From: Cepaea hortensis
Lineage: Eukaryota > Mollusca > Gastropoda > Stylommatophora > Helicidae
DNA: 64,000 nt
Direction of reading: 5' to 3'
Assembly: GCA_963921405.1 (NCBI GenBank)
Contig: OY992889.1
Location: forward strand, 80,278,459 to 80,342,458
The notes below the pieces were generated by a model. The model had not been told where the DNA came from. It saw only the letters and a program-made list of their open reading frames with translations, and did not search any database. A program made the position numbers and the translations under genes. Positions 10,653 to 24,100 of this stretch are shown here, piece after piece (the stretch's first letter is position 1; each line of letters opens with the position of its first letter).

Positions 10653-11869
10653 ACTTCGCCTGTATGTTACCGGGGTCATATGCGAAGAAAAGAACAGTAA
10701 TATTCATGTTGATCGTTCTGGCAGTGCAACCGAGCACCTTTCTGATGATCCAAGCGTGAAGATCAAGTTCCCGCCCGCCTGCGAAGGGAGGCACGGGAAC
10801 GGCTAGAGAACATACTGACCAAAGCACTGGAAGGATAAATGAAGGAGTCACGCTGAACGATAAAATAGAGAGGTTTGGAGAAATTGTATATCTCCACTGC
10901 CTGCGTCAATTTGGTTGCAGTGAGCGGAAGAAGGTTACCAGCCCGCAGATGAGCAGGCGACAAAAGCTAATCACTGAGGTGAAAGTGCAGAAGAAAGCTG
11001 CTCGGAAACATGTAAAATGGCAGATGTATGTGAGAAAGAGGGCCGTGAGAGGTGTGGCAGCACCTGAAAGCCAGACACAATGCTCTCTGTCGAGCAGAAC
11101 AATTCTGGAGAAACAAGCAAAGAACGCGGAGAACACGTGAGAAATGTTTACACTAATCATTCCAATTCGCAAGAAACTTGTTCGAAATGCCACGATCCGT
11201 CAACCTCTGCATCGAGAAAGAAGAGCTGGAGGAGCATCTAGTACACACGTACTCGGATGCACAGCACGATGTTCCACTCGAAGAAATAGAAGGGATGGTG
11301 TTGCCAAATGAATCTACAGTAGGTTTCAGTGCCAAGCCACAGGGGTGGGACGAGGTCGTGGCTGTTATGAAGAAGGCCAAAGGTAAGTCGGCACCGAGTC
11401 CCAATGGTGTCTCGTACACAGTGTACATGCGATGCCCAAACATCCTGTAAAGGCTCCTCCGCGTGGAGGCACAACGAATAAGTCCGGAGTGGAGCAATGC
11501 CAAAGGAATCTACACACTCAAGGAACAGAACTCAACAAGCATTACTCAGTTTAGACCAATCTCTCTTCTGAACGTCGAGGGCAAAATATTCTTCTCAGTC
11601 ATGGCTAGTAGAATCACAACATACCTAATGGCGAACAGGTATATCGACAAGGCGGTTCAAAAATGGGGGAATACCGTATGTCCCCGGATGTGTGGAACAT
11701 GCTACCATGATCTTGGAAGCTATCCAGAGAGCGAAGAGCGAAAAGTCAAACCTTCACATGGTATGGTTGGACATGGCTAAAGCATACGGGTCAGTGTAGT
11801 CCCACCAGATGCTGTGGCCGGCCCTTAGGATGTACAACGTGCCCGAGGAGATCACATCGATGCTTAAGC

Positions 11870-12255
11870 CAGTGGTTTTCAAACGGTGGGGAATCCCCCC
11901 ACCACAGGGAGGACTTTTAGTGTTGTTTCCAGGGGGAGGAGGGGGGGGGGGGGTAAGATTATTTTAAGATCGCGTTAATACAAGAACTGATCACTTGATA
12001 TTGTTTTTCCCTTCATACTTTATGGTTCTGTACGTCTCACCTTCTGAAATTCATTTTATAACATAAGTAGACCCGCAAATCACGTTTTATGTAGACATCT
12101 ACACTTGTTTTAGTATGTGCTAATAAATTTAGCCTCCATTATTACGTATAGTGTGTAGGAGTGGGGATTTTTAGGATGGAAATACGAAGGGGAGGGGATG
12201 ACGTTCTGATAATATGGTGAAGGGAGCACGGGCCAAAAAAGGTTGAGAACCACTG
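11870..12255. mobile_element. hAT-like MITE (386 bp)
   Basis: The ends are CAGTGGTTTTCAAAC on the left and the complement of CAGTGGTTCTCAACC on the right, the typical ends of hAT-superfamily elements. It interrupts the R2-like RT frame. An 8-bp TSD is expected, but the flanks (gcttaagc / gtattttt) do not match, so either the junction has decayed or the ends are slightly misplaced. It carries a long G run at 11930-11953. Confidence 0.65.
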
Positions 12256-14449
12256 GTATTTTTTTCGCCAGTATTTTTCCTGGTTCACTCTCCGTTTCTC
12301 TACCTCGACGTTCACGACCATATATAGATTGACCTCCAAGTGGGTATAGCGATGGGATGTACGATTTCGCCAATACTGTTTGTCATGGCCATGCAGGTTG
12401 TTCTGGATGCGGCATCCGGCTACGCACAAGGACAGAGACTCAAGGAGGATTGTAGGATGTCGTCACGCAAGGCCTTCATGGATGACACGATTGTCCTTAA
12501 ACCAGATGAGAGTCATGCACACCGCGTGTTCCAAAGGCTTGATCAACTGATTGACTGGCTTCAAACCCAAGAAGTCAAGAAGCCTGTCGACCGTAACGGG
12601 CAAAGTGGCAGCAACTGCATTCAAAGTGGCTAACCAGGCGATCCCCACTGTAATGAAGGAACCCGTCAAGAGTCTCGGCCCAGTGTACGATTCCTCGCTG
12701 ACAGACAAGAACGCAGTACAACACATTCGCGAGACAACAGAAAACGGTCTGCGAGCCATCGATAAGAGCAGACTCATTGGAAAATTCAAGCTCCGGTGCC
12801 TCCAGTTCATACTCATACTGATCCCGAAGCTGCTATGGCCCATACTCATCTATGATGTGTGCACGAGCACTGTAGAGGCGTTATAGAAAAAGGTCAGCAA
12901 AGCCCCAAGGAAATGGTTGGGAGTGCCACCATTTCTGACGGACGTAGCGTTGTACTCAAATAAGTCCAAACTCGTACTCCCGTCCAAGTCTGTTATTGAG
13001 GAATACAAAGTCGAAAAATCCAGGCTCGCGATGAAACTGCGCGAGTCCCAAGATGAAACAGTAAGCTGTTCCTAGCCGCCGCCGCTTGGGGCGGCAAGGA
13101 AATGGAAGGTTGACGAGGCAGTAAAATCGGCGCAACATTCGCTCCAGCTAAAGGAAGTGATGGGACATATCCAGTCCAACAGACAAGGCTTTAGCTAACA
13201 AAGTGACACGCAATGGTGGTCAAAGGCGTCGGCAGGCAGCGCAGAGACACGGTAGACGGGGAGATTCACGAAGGCGAGGACGAAAAGCGAGTGCAGAAAG
13301 CGGTGCAGCAGCAGAAAGGGCAATGGGTGTCATGGGAGGAACTCAGCAAAAGTCCCTCTCGTAGAACGATATATGGCGCTTGACGCCATTGAGAATAAGC
13401 TTCCTTGTCAGATCACTTTATGACCTCCTGTCCATCAGCTGCTAACCTGGTCAGATGAGGTTTATCCGAAGATCCAACATGTTCCATGTGAAGCAACACG
13501 CAGACCAAGAGGGCTCAGACCGTAAAACACGTACTGTCGGCCCTTGGGCAAGGCCGATTCATGTGGCGCCACAACAAGGTTCTAACAGAACTGGCAGCCG
13601 TAGTGGATGTAGCAAGACTCCAGGCAAACAAGGGGATTGTTGTTAAAACCGGGTGGATACGCTTCGTAAAGCTGGACAAAAGTCGAAGAGTGGAGTCGAC
13701 TGCCCTGACAGCCTGCTATCCATTCTCGGGTACACTGAAGACTGGGAGCTGACAGTAGACTTGCAGGGCCGTGGCAAAACACCCAGCGGAAATCCTGAAG
13801 TTTCAGCTGTGACCAGACTTTGTAGTGTGCTCTCCGTTGACTCAACAGTTAGTACTAATCGAGCTGACTGTTCCGTTCAAGTCAAGAGTCAAGGAGCAGC
13901 ACACCTATAAGTATAAGATGGAGAAATACAATGACATTGTCGCAAGCCTGAGACAAGAAGGATATGCCGTCAGGCTTTTCGCCACTGAGATAAGCGCGAA
14001 AGGCCTTGTTACCAACTCTGCATACAACGTAGTGAAACAACTATTTTTAAAGGGACAAGCAAGAACCTGGGCACTTAAAAGACTCGGGGAGGCAGCGGAG
14101 AAGGCCTAGAGCTGGCTATGGAGCAAGCGCAATACGGGGTGGGACAAGGATACACAGTAAATGGTTCAAATTTGCCTGCAATGTTAGTCACCGTCTCTCA
14201 AGAAGATGAACAACCTCAGTAACACAAAAAACCTCCCATGAAGAGTACCACCTCACAATGAGACCGAAACAAGAGCTACTGCGAAGTCGGCAAGGGAAGG
14301 TCTCGATAGATGTATACAACAGGAGAAAGACGTTTGGGAGTCATGACCCAGACGGGCCCGCCCCTGAAGGTGTCAGGAAGGTAAAGGGACTGAAACTTTC
14401 GTCGAGGGGAACGACTTCTGATGATCAGAAACCACCTGTCGTGCTTGAT

Positions 14450-14558
14450 CCCCGGCGGTTGATAAGAATAAGGGGAACTGCAGTAAAGCTTAAAATTTGA
14501 TCCCCGGCGGTTGATAAGAATAAGGGGGGAACTGCAGTAAAGCTTAAAATTTGATCCC
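14450..14558 (+). repeat. Tandem duplication, unit about 53 bp
   Basis: The block beginning 'gatccccggcggttgataag' and ending 'aagcttaaaattt' occurs twice in direct succession, with one extra G in the second unit. Confidence 0.8.
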
Positions 14559-14829
14559 CGGTGGAGTTTTTACACTGCAACTTAACCTCCTTGTAACAGG
14601 AGGGTGGCTTGAGATTGGCAACCTCATCCCGTAGAAAACCTCATCTTCAAAATCCTACCAGCCTTGACCAAGTTTACAAAGAACTTGGCGTGAGGAGGTT
14701 TAGAGCCTCTGCTGCACTAGGAGATCAAAGTAAGAAGCAGAAGATGGATAAGAATATTTGTTTACACTGTAAGCGACGTTGTAAGCCGAGGCGAATATTT
14801 GGACTACGCGATATTTTTTCTATGAATTA

Positions 14830-14883
14830 ACGATATCGATATTTTAAGAACAGTTACTAAGATTTTTATTATATCGATATCGT
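14830..14883. promoter_or_regulatory. Palindromic ATATCGATATCG pair upstream of syntaxin-16
   Basis: Thirteen-base arms at 14830-14842 and 14871-14883 are perfect inverted repeats, each built on ATATCGATAT, with a 28-base spacer. They lie about 150-200 bases before the syntaxin-16 start codon. TATCGATA is the core of the Drosophila DRE promoter element. A promoter role here is inference from position and motif only. Confidence 0.35.
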
Positions 14884-15035
14884 GTATCGTATCAGTCCAG
14901 ACATTTTAATTTTGTCGCTTGCGGTATGTAACAGCCCGTTTCATGATAATGGACAAACAAGTGTCATAATTCATCTTCTCTTGGAAATATATACAACTTG
15001 AATTTTGTCGCTGAAGAGAAAAACGGCGATAGATC

Positions 15036-15116
15036 ATGGCGACAAGAAGCCTAACTGAAGTGTTTATTCTAATGAGGAATAATGCCTTGCAAAGCAGGCA
15101 TATATTTTCAGAGCAA
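15036..15116 (+). CDS. STX16: Syntaxin-16 coding exon 1
   Basis: 27 codons, MATRSLTEVFILMRNN through FSEQ, with donor gtgagt at 15117. It ends in phase 0. The start codon context is gatcatggc. The 5' UTR boundary is not visible. Confidence 0.9.
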
Positions 15117-18100
15117 GTGAGTTATGTTATATTTTTAGCTACTGCTAAAATAAAAAAATAAATCGCGGTCTGCTAGTTAATAAAATAATAAATAAAATAT
15201 TTTGTAGTATTAAAATTTACTTTTTATATTTTATATATATATATAAAAAAATAATGTTCGGCTACAGCTTCACCGTCGCTGCCTACTTACTTCGGATTTT
15301 ACAGTTGATGGTAACATAGTGATAGGATAGTCATAGTGAAAGTGATTGATTAGTGCAAGCTTAGACAGTAGACTAGTTAACAGTAGACTAGTACTAGTTT
15401 AACTACTCCTATGCTTAGGTATGCTGGCACTGTTCCGATTGACGGTCCCAAATAGTTCCGCAGTGAATACTAAATCTTAGGTGTAAAACAGGGCCTCATT
15501 GGGTGATGCTAAAATACGAAACACAGCAGAATGTTGGTTAATATATCACCTTTAGTAATAGTCTTGAAGAAATAAAAAAACAACCAGTAACGCATTTTCG
15601 CAGTGTTGGTTCATTCATCATCATCATTATCATAATCATCATCATCATCAGGTGCAATGCCGATAAGCGTGGAAGATCATGGTTCGTGATCTCACACAAT
15701 CATCAGTCTTTTATCAGGTCAGTGTTCTTGTCCCGATAATGATAGGCGACCAAATCATCCGGCTATTCCTGTCTTTGTCTTCCCCGTGCTCTTTCCCCAT
15801 CGTCATGCTGCTCGTGGTCATAGAGTGGGCACCACTGGATTCTTGAACGGTTCGGCCCGCTGAACGGGCTGTAAATGCCCACGCACTTCTCTGCTGCTTT
15901 ACCACAGATCCATCTGTATAGATGAGCACTTCGGGGCTATCTGAGTGTTCATAGATGAGCGCGTTGACTTCTGCATTGACAGCGGCAGGGTTCTGCTCTC
16001 TGCACCGTCTGTCGGGTGTGATAATGCAGGAGACAATGCACTTAAAAGCCGGAGGCATCGGCACCCATTCCTTGCCGGGGTTGATACTGGTAAGACTGCA
16101 GAGCTGTCTGACGACATCTTCCGCCCGACCCATCCATGATTTGCCTCTCTTTAGCCTGTCACCCTTTTCTCTGAATATAGCGTCATGCAGAGGGTGCTGC
16201 TCATCTGCACTTATTTTTAAGTATGCACGAGCTCTCCAGATCTTGATCCTGTGTTCCATTGTCGGGAAGTCAAGGAGGTATCTCATTGCTACACAGCTGG
16301 TGTCTTTCGTGCAGCCCAAAATGATGCGCATGGCTTCGTTTTGTACCCTTTCAAGTCTTCCAATCTGTGTAGGGCTGACAGTGAGTATGGCCAGGGCATA
16401 CTGGATGGGTGAAAGCACCAGTCCTTGGAACAGACGTATTAGCAGTCTTTGCTCGATATTGGCAGTCGCGACATGATAAGTGTAAGTGCACAATTTACAT
16501 TCTTTGGATGTGTGATAACGAGAAGACAATCTACATTCTTCATGTATGGACGTGTGATGATAAATCGATAATCTCCATTCTTTGGACGTGTGATAATGAG
16601 AAGACAATCTACATTCTTCATATTTGGGCATTTTTTCCCCCCGCGTTTCCATCCTGTTTCAGGACATTGCGGTCAACATCAGCATCTTTCAGCTGTATGT
16701 TGATTCCTAGGCTAGATTACGCTCATCAGCACGCCACGACTTTTTGAGCGACCGGCTCCATCCTCTCATAAGTCACTGGCGCGACTCGAACCACTTCCAA
16801 TTCTCGTGCGCTCACATCAACCACGAGAGTATTCGGGGTTACGGAGAAAGCTGTTAAATCCTCGGCCAGGGAGACCGGTTCATATTTGGGCATGTGATGA
16901 TAAATAGATAATCTCCATTCTTTGGACGTATGATAATGAGAAGACAATCTACATTCTTCATGTCTGGACAAGTAATGATAAATAGAGAATCCCCAGTCTT
17001 AGGACGTGTGACGATACGCTGATAATTTACATTATTTGGACGTGTAATAATAAGTAGGTCTCCGTGGCGAAGGAATTTGCGGACGCGGTTCGTAATCCCG
17101 TATACCCGTGTTCGAAACACAGCTCAACGCGATTTGACAGCAGATCGCATTGCGTTGGTTTTGCGTTGGTATCAGTGCCAGTCGTTCAGAAAGCAATGGC
17201 AAACTACTGAACGTGGACTTGCCAGGAGATCACAGCGATAGAAATGCTGATGTTGACTGCGATGTCCTGTAAAATAGGATGTGCAAATTATTTTAAAAAA
17301 AATTATAAGTAGACAATTTACATTCTTTGCTTATGTGATGATAATAAGAACATCTTCATTCTTTGGTCATGTGACGATAAGTGCATAGTCTAATTCTTTG
17401 GATATTTGATGATAAGTGGATAATCTACATTCTTTGAACATTTGATAATAAGTGGGCAGTTTACATTCGTTGGATATTTAATGATAAGTGGATAATCTAC
17501 ACTATTTGAACATTTGATAATAAGTGGACAGTCTACATTCTGTGTACATTTGATGCTAAGTGGACAATCGTATACATACATACACATTGGCACCTTGCCG
17601 TCTTGACAGACGATAGTTTGTGCTTTAAAAAGGCATAATAACTTTTAACTATGGCGGTAGCGAGTGTGACTGATAAGGCCAATTTGCGCTGTAAATGTCC
17701 GTTCACAGTGGGTGCATGTGAACACGTGGTCATTTCCACCATCATGCACCATCTTACGTCTCAAACGCTTGGTGTGTGACTTTTCTGCAATAATTTTCTC
17801 CTTTGACTTTATTCCATTTCTGATATTTGCCCTCCATGCAACACGTTCAGCGGCGACTTGCTCCCAATGTGCATTATCAATGCCTGTATCAATCATGTCC
17901 CGCTTACACACATCTTTGTATCGTAGTAGAGGCCGACCCTGAGATCTCTTACCCATCTGTAATTCACCAAAAAAGATATCCTTTGGTATTCTACCATCAT
18001 CCATCCGCCTAAGATGTCCTATCCATCTAAGTCTACGAAGACTGAGCATGGAATAAACTGTCACACAACCTGATCTTTCCAATACTTCAGTATTTGTGAT

Positions 18101-21100
18101 TTTGTCTTGCCACTTAATACCAAGAATTCTTCGCAGACACCGCATATGAAAGCTGTTTAAATTGTTCTCTTGGTGTGAGTAAGTTGTCCAGGTTTCACTG
18201 CCATAGAGAAGAGTACTAAGGACACAGGCTTGATAGACAAGGACTTTTGTTTTGGCAGTAAGCTTCCTGTTCTCCCAGACTCTTTTTCTTAACCTGTTCA
18301 TTGTTGTTGCTGCCTTTCCAATCCGGATGTTGATTTCCTGATCTAGGGATAATTTACTATTTACCACCGATCCCAGATATGTAAAATGGTCTACTATCTC
18401 TAGTTCGGCGTCGTCAATAAAGATTGATGGTACCCCATGTGCACCTTGTGACATAATCTGTGTCTTCTTTTTGCTAATTGTTAAACCAAATTCAGAACAA
18501 GCATTGGAGAATGCAGATAGTAGACATTGCAATTCTTCCTCAGAGTGGGTCGTAACTGCAGCATCATCTGCAAAAAGCAACTCTCTGATCAGTACCCTCC
18601 TAATTTTGGTCTTAGCCTTCAATCTCTGAGCATTGTAGAGGCCGCCATCTGAGCGTGAGTGAATGTATATACCACCATCCTGATCGCGAAATGCATATTT
18701 CAGTAGAAGTGAAAAGTATATTCCAAAGAGGGTGGGAGCTAGTACACAACCTTGCTTAACTCCACTCTTGATTTCAAATTCTTCAGAAGTTGCACCATCA
18801 AACTTGATTATACCCTTCATGCCTGTGTGGAACGATTCCACAATGGACAGAAGAGTTGGTGGGCAGCCAATCTTCTTTAGTGCCTTGAACAGACCCTCAC
18901 GACTGACCAAATCAAATGCCTTTGTGAGGTCGATAAAGGCAATAAACAGTGGTTGATTCTGTTCACGGCATTTTTCTTGCATTTGTCGCAATGAGAATAT
19001 CATATCAGTGGTAGACCGGTTCTGTCGAAAGCCACACTGTGATTCGGGGTAGACTTGATCTCCTAGGACTTGAAGTCTGCGCAGAACAATTCTGGCAAAT
19101 ACTTTTCCAACAATACACAGAAGTGAGATACCCCTATAGTTGTTGCAGTCGCTCCGATCACCCTTGTTCTTGTACAGTGTTATGATGCTTGAATCTTTGA
19201 AATCCTGTGGGACTTGTCCTTCACGCCAGCATAGCTCTATTAGCTGGTGGATCTGTATAGTGAGTGTGTCTTGCCCACTCCTGATAACCTCTATTGGAAT
19301 CCCATCCTTACCTGGAGCCTTGCCAGATGCAAGTTCATTTATAGCACACTTAACTTCTGTTATGGTGGGAAGTGTGTCCAGGTGGTCAAGAGTTGGTAGA
19401 GCCTCTATGGCGTTGAGGGCAATATCCGCTATTTTGGTCTCGCTTGAGTAAAGCTCCAAATAGTGCTCTACCCATCTGTCCATCTGCTGTTTCTTATCAG
19501 TGATGACTTCTCCAGTCAAGGTTTTCAATGGTGCACTTCTTTTGATCACTGGACCACAGGCTTTCTTTATTCCTTCATACATACTTCTTATGTCTCCCTT
19601 ATCACTTGCGATTTGAATGGACTCACATAACTTGATCCAATAATCATTTGCACACTGCCTGGCAGCCTTTTGCACATCCTTCCTAGCTTGCCTTAGCTCA
19701 CTCAGAGTGTTACGCGTTGGTCTTTCCTTGTTTCTTAAGAGAGCTTTCTTCTTCTTATCAATCAAGGGCTGCAGAGTCTCGCTGTTGGCCGCAAACCAGT
19801 CCTGCCTCTTATGATCCACAGTTCCGTAAACCTTTACGGCAGTTTTACAAAGAGTTTCCTTAAGTTTATTCCATTTATCATTTACTGTACAATTTTCTGG
19901 TGTATCAGTGAAAGCGTCTTCAAGTTGCTGTTGAAACTGAAAGCACTTTTCAGGATCATGAGTGTTAATAATATTAATCCTGGGGCTAGATTTGTGTTTA
20001 GCTGTGTAGATTCTCTTTGGTCTCAGTCTAACCCTTGCAACAACCAAAGAATGATCCGTATCACAGTCAGCACTGTGGTAACTACGAGTCAATGATATAT
20101 GGTTCAGATGTTGTCTCCGTGTGATGATGAAGTCCAGCTGGTGCCAATGGCCGGATCTTGGATGTTTCCATGTGACCTTATGCATCTCTTTTGTTTTAAA
20201 AAAAGAGTTTGTAATACATAGGTCATTACTGGTGCAATGCTCCAGCAGCCTTTGCCCATTTTCATTCATGCGACCGATGTTGTATTTTCCAAGGCACACT
20301 GGCCATGAACTCGAGTCCTTGCCCACACGAGCATTGAAATCACCGAGCATATAAATGTAGTCGGATTTTGGAACTGCCTTGATCACAGAGTCTAACTCCT
20401 CATAGAACAAATCCTTCACATCATCAGAGGAATCGAGTGTCGGTGCATATGCAGTAATAATGGTGGCAAACCCACAAGAGGTTGCCAAGCGCAGGGATAA
20501 TAGTCTTTCATTTCCTCCTGCTGGAATTTCAATCATTCCCAGTAGCGAATTCTTCACTGCAAAGCCCACACCGTGTTGCCTTTTTTCTGCCTGCCCTTTA
20601 CCCTTCCAGAAAAAGGTGTAGTTATTTTCCCTGAGTGACCCTTCCTCAGCGAGGCGAGTCTCCTGCAGGCCAGCAATATCAATGTTAAGACGATTGAGTT
20701 CGGCATCAATCACAGCCGTTTTTCTCACATCGTCAATATTGGTCAAGTCAGTGGAAAATCCTGGACACATGGTTCTCACGTTCCAGGTTGCAAGCCGTAG
20801 CTTGAGGTTTCTATTTATATTTTTGTTTGTACCTGGTGCATTGGTTTTACAGCCTGCGATTCAGATTTTGTCCTAGCCCCAAGCACCCATTGAAGCAGGC
20901 AGGCTGTGGCGGATCAGCACCCAATTGGCTGGGGGCTGCCCAGCTTGAGGCGGGCGGTAGCTGATCAGTGACACCTATAGGTGTCTCCCACCATCAGAGG
21001 CAACGCGTGGCGCCCCATGTCTACGCCAACTGACAAGGACTTATAACCCGTAACAGTTGCCTCTCGCTTTGATTCCGAGACCAGTTAAGACCAGGGATGG

Positions 21101-24100
21101 AGTTATTGCCTCTCCATAGCACAAAGCCTGGGCTAAAATATAGAGATCATGTGTTGCCCATGCAGCATGATCCCTCTCTCGGCCTGCCTAGTTCACTCCA
21201 GAGGAAAGGTAACACCCCTACATCTGGAACAAGACAAGCTGCAGAAGCTGCCGGATCAGCAAAGCAATGCTCTAACTGTCCGCCTGTCGGAGCTTCGATC
21301 CTAGACCAGTCGCCAACCAAGGCTTAGGGCCTGGTCTGCCCTGCCATGACAATTTTGTCTTTAGCTTGCATTTCCTCGCACCAGGGTAAGGCTTGTACCC
21401 TCCCAATTGCGCTCTTCCGCCCGAAGCCGTTGGCACAATGTGGGGTGTCGGGTTTGGTAAGCGCCGCCCAACGTTCGGCGCTAACAGAAACCAGGTAGTA
21501 CCGTCTACTGTTATACGGTAGCTCAGTCATATCTGACTAAGACCTGACACACGTGGACAATCGACATTCTTTGGTTATGTGATGATAAATAATCAATCCA
21601 CATTATATGGTCATGTGTTGATAAGTACACAGTCTACATTCTTTGGACACTTGTTGAAAAGTGGATCATCTACATTCTTTGGACATTTGATGATAAGTGG
21701 ACAATCGAAATTCTTTGGACATTTGATGATAAGTGGACAATCGACATCCTTTGGACATTTGATGATAAGTGGACAATCGACATCCTTTGGACATTTGATG
21801 ATAAGTGGACAATCGACATCCTTTGGACATTTGATGATAAGTGGACAATCGACATCCTTTGGACATTTGATGATAAGTGGACAATCGACATCCTTTGGAT
21901 ATTTGATGATAAGTAGACAATCGACATCCTTTGTATATTTGATGATAAGTGGACAATCGACATTGTTTGGTTATGTGATGATAAGTAAACAATCTACATT
22001 CTCTGGTCATGCGATGATAAGTACACATTCTACAGTCTTTGGACATTTGATCATAAATGGATAAGCTACATTCTTTGAACATTTGATGATAAGTGGACAA
22101 TCTACATTCTTTGGACATTTGATGATAAGTGGACAGTATACATTATTTAGACGTCTGTTTATAAGTGCCCAGCGGCCATGCGGGTGATCCTGGGGTGCAC
22201 AAAGAACACACCAATTATATGCATGAGGAATATCCTGGTTGTACCAACAATGGCGGTCCTTCAAGCCAAATGGTACCTGAGAGTTGCTGCAGATAGGGAT
22301 CCCGGATCACCCCCTGTATGAAGCCACGAATATGGTCAATGGTCATAGACTAAGACGAGGTAGGTCCTGGATGGCACAGGCAGAAATATCTACACGTAAG
22401 GTGCGTGATCTAGAGACCATCAATCGTTAAAAAGAGTAGGTTGAAGTACCGAAAGACATGACAGACTGGCACAATGTAATAGTAACACTGGGTGGTGAGT
22501 GCAGAGAATGGGCAGCGGGCCGCATAAAGTTTGAGATGCATCACCTGATCCAGAGTAAGACACATCAAGGTGACATAGTGATCTATGGCGATGGGACAAT
22601 GGTGAGAAATAGACGGAGTGGTTGGGGTTTCATTGACAAGGCTAATGGGCGAGTCTTGAAAAAGAAGTCTGGCATATGAGACTACAACCTCCAGCATTTG
22701 ACTGGTAACCTACTTGCATGGCCAAACCATTTGATTTGCTGTTTTCTTATAAATCTAGTGCTGCTTTAACCCCATCTTTTGTCCTGATTTCTTCACTTCT
22801 GATCTTATCTCTTCTTGATACGTTGAGTATTCTTCTCAGGAACCTCATTTATGTTGTGATTTTTCTTTTCTCTTTTTCTGTCACTGTCCAGGTGTGGCAT
22901 TGGTAGCATAGAGTTGGCAGGAAGATTGTGTTGTAAAGTGCTTTCTTAGTAGTTATTGATACATGTTTGTTCTTTAGTATTGGTGCCATTTGTCCAATGA
23001 GTTGATTTGCCTTATTGCACCTATTTTCGATCTCATCTTCTGATCTGCCATTTGATGATATTATACTTCCCAGGTACTTGAAACTCTTCACTTGTTTCAA
23101 GGGATGTTCGTTTAGGTGAATTGTTGTTGTTTGTTCTTCTTTAGTTATAGTCATTACCTCTGTTTTACTTGTGCTAATTTTCATGCTATGTTCCCTACAC
23201 ATTGCGTTTAGACTATTCATGTGGTCTTGTAATTCAGCTTCTGATTTTGCTATTAGTGCTTGGTCGTCCGCAAACAGGAGTTCTGTAATGGTTAGATTTG
23301 CAGATGGTTCTTCTTCTCGTCATGCGGTGTCTTGAGAGACACTTATTATCTGATGAATGTATGAATGAATGGATGATAGAAACGTTATTATCTGATAGAT
23401 GAATGAATGAATGAATGAATGAATGATAGACACGTTACTATCTGAATGTTGTTGGATAGACATTTTATTATCTGATGAATGAATGAATGAATGAATGAAT
23501 GGATGAATGAATGATAGACACGTTACTATCTGAATGTTGTTGGATAGACACTTTATTATCTGATGAATGAATGAATGAATGAATGAATGGATGAATGAAT
23601 GAATGAATGAATGGATAAATGAATGAATGAATGAATGGATGAATGAATGAATGAATGAATGGATGGATGAATGAATGAATGGATGAATGAATGAATGAAT
23701 GAAAGAATGGATGAATGAATGAATGAATGAATGAATGGATGAATGAATGAATGGATGAATGAATGAATGAATGAATGGATGAATGAATGAATGGATGAAT
23801 GAAAGAAAGAATGAATGGATGAATGAATGAATGAATGAATGAATGGATGGATGAATGAATGAATGAATGAATGAATGATAGACACGTTACTATCTGAATG
23901 TTGTTGGATAGATATTTTATTATCTGATGAATGAATGGATGAATGAATGAATGAATGAATGAATGAATGAATGCATGAGAGACACGTTACTATCTGAATG
24001 TTGTTGGATAGACATTTTATTATCTGATGAATGAATGGATGAATGAATGAATGAATGAATGAATGAATGAATGAATGATAGGCACGTTACTATCTGAATG

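Larger units (their letters stand above)
10666..14700 (+). mobile_element. Degenerate LINE related to R2/NeSL-type elements, pol relic
   Basis: Disconnected frames follow one another in family order. They are KSAPSPNGVSYTVY (about 11390), then QFRPISLLNVEGKIFFSVMASR (11550), the 'AMGCTISPILF' box (about 12350), the catalytic 'AFMDD' box (about 12480, FMDD rather than YADD), KSRSLSTV and EPVKSLGPVYDSSL (12560-12700). Then come RWLGVPPFL (12910), a WRHNKVLTEL stretch (13565) and a C-terminal LIELTVPFKSRVKEQHTYKYKMEKY block (13850-14110). The last block matches the restriction-like endonuclease region of R2-type LINEs. Many stops and shifts make it dead. A hAT-like MITE sits at 11870-12255 and a 53-bp tandem duplication at 14450-14555. 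It ends only a few hundred bases before syntaxin-16 exon 1. The exact clade is an inference. Confidence 0.75.
16495..17570 (+). repeat. 36-bp satellite, left part, split by two SINEs
   Basis: Degenerate units of 'ttctttggacRtNtgatRataag' spaced about 36 bp occur at 16495-16631, 16879-17057 and 17305-17570. They are the diverged left arm of the array that continues at 21553-22150 beyond LINE B. Confidence 0.85.
17571..21552 (-). mobile_element. LINE B, apparently full length (about 3.98 kb), with TSD
   Basis: It is inserted in the 36-bp satellite with an exact 11-bp duplication (gtggacaatcg) at 17560-17570 and 21553-21563. It lies on the minus strand: a 5' leader of about 770 bases (21552 to about 20780), one long ORF (to 17645), a short 3' UTR containing 'gtctgtcaagacggcaagg', and a (TGTA)n tail at 17571-17585. 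No internal interruption was seen. The gene order is endonuclease, RT, zinc finger. Confidence 0.92.

Noticed and set aside
15714..16652. 312-codon minus-strand open frame as a novel gene
   Set aside because: Its start is 36-bp satellite translated, its middle is a LINE RNase H relic and its end is another LINE fragment; a chance fusion.
21579..22118. Twelve-residue repeat proteins on both strands
   Set aside because: The 36-bp period is a multiple of three, so frames stay open on both strands; no start context, splicing or conserved flanks.
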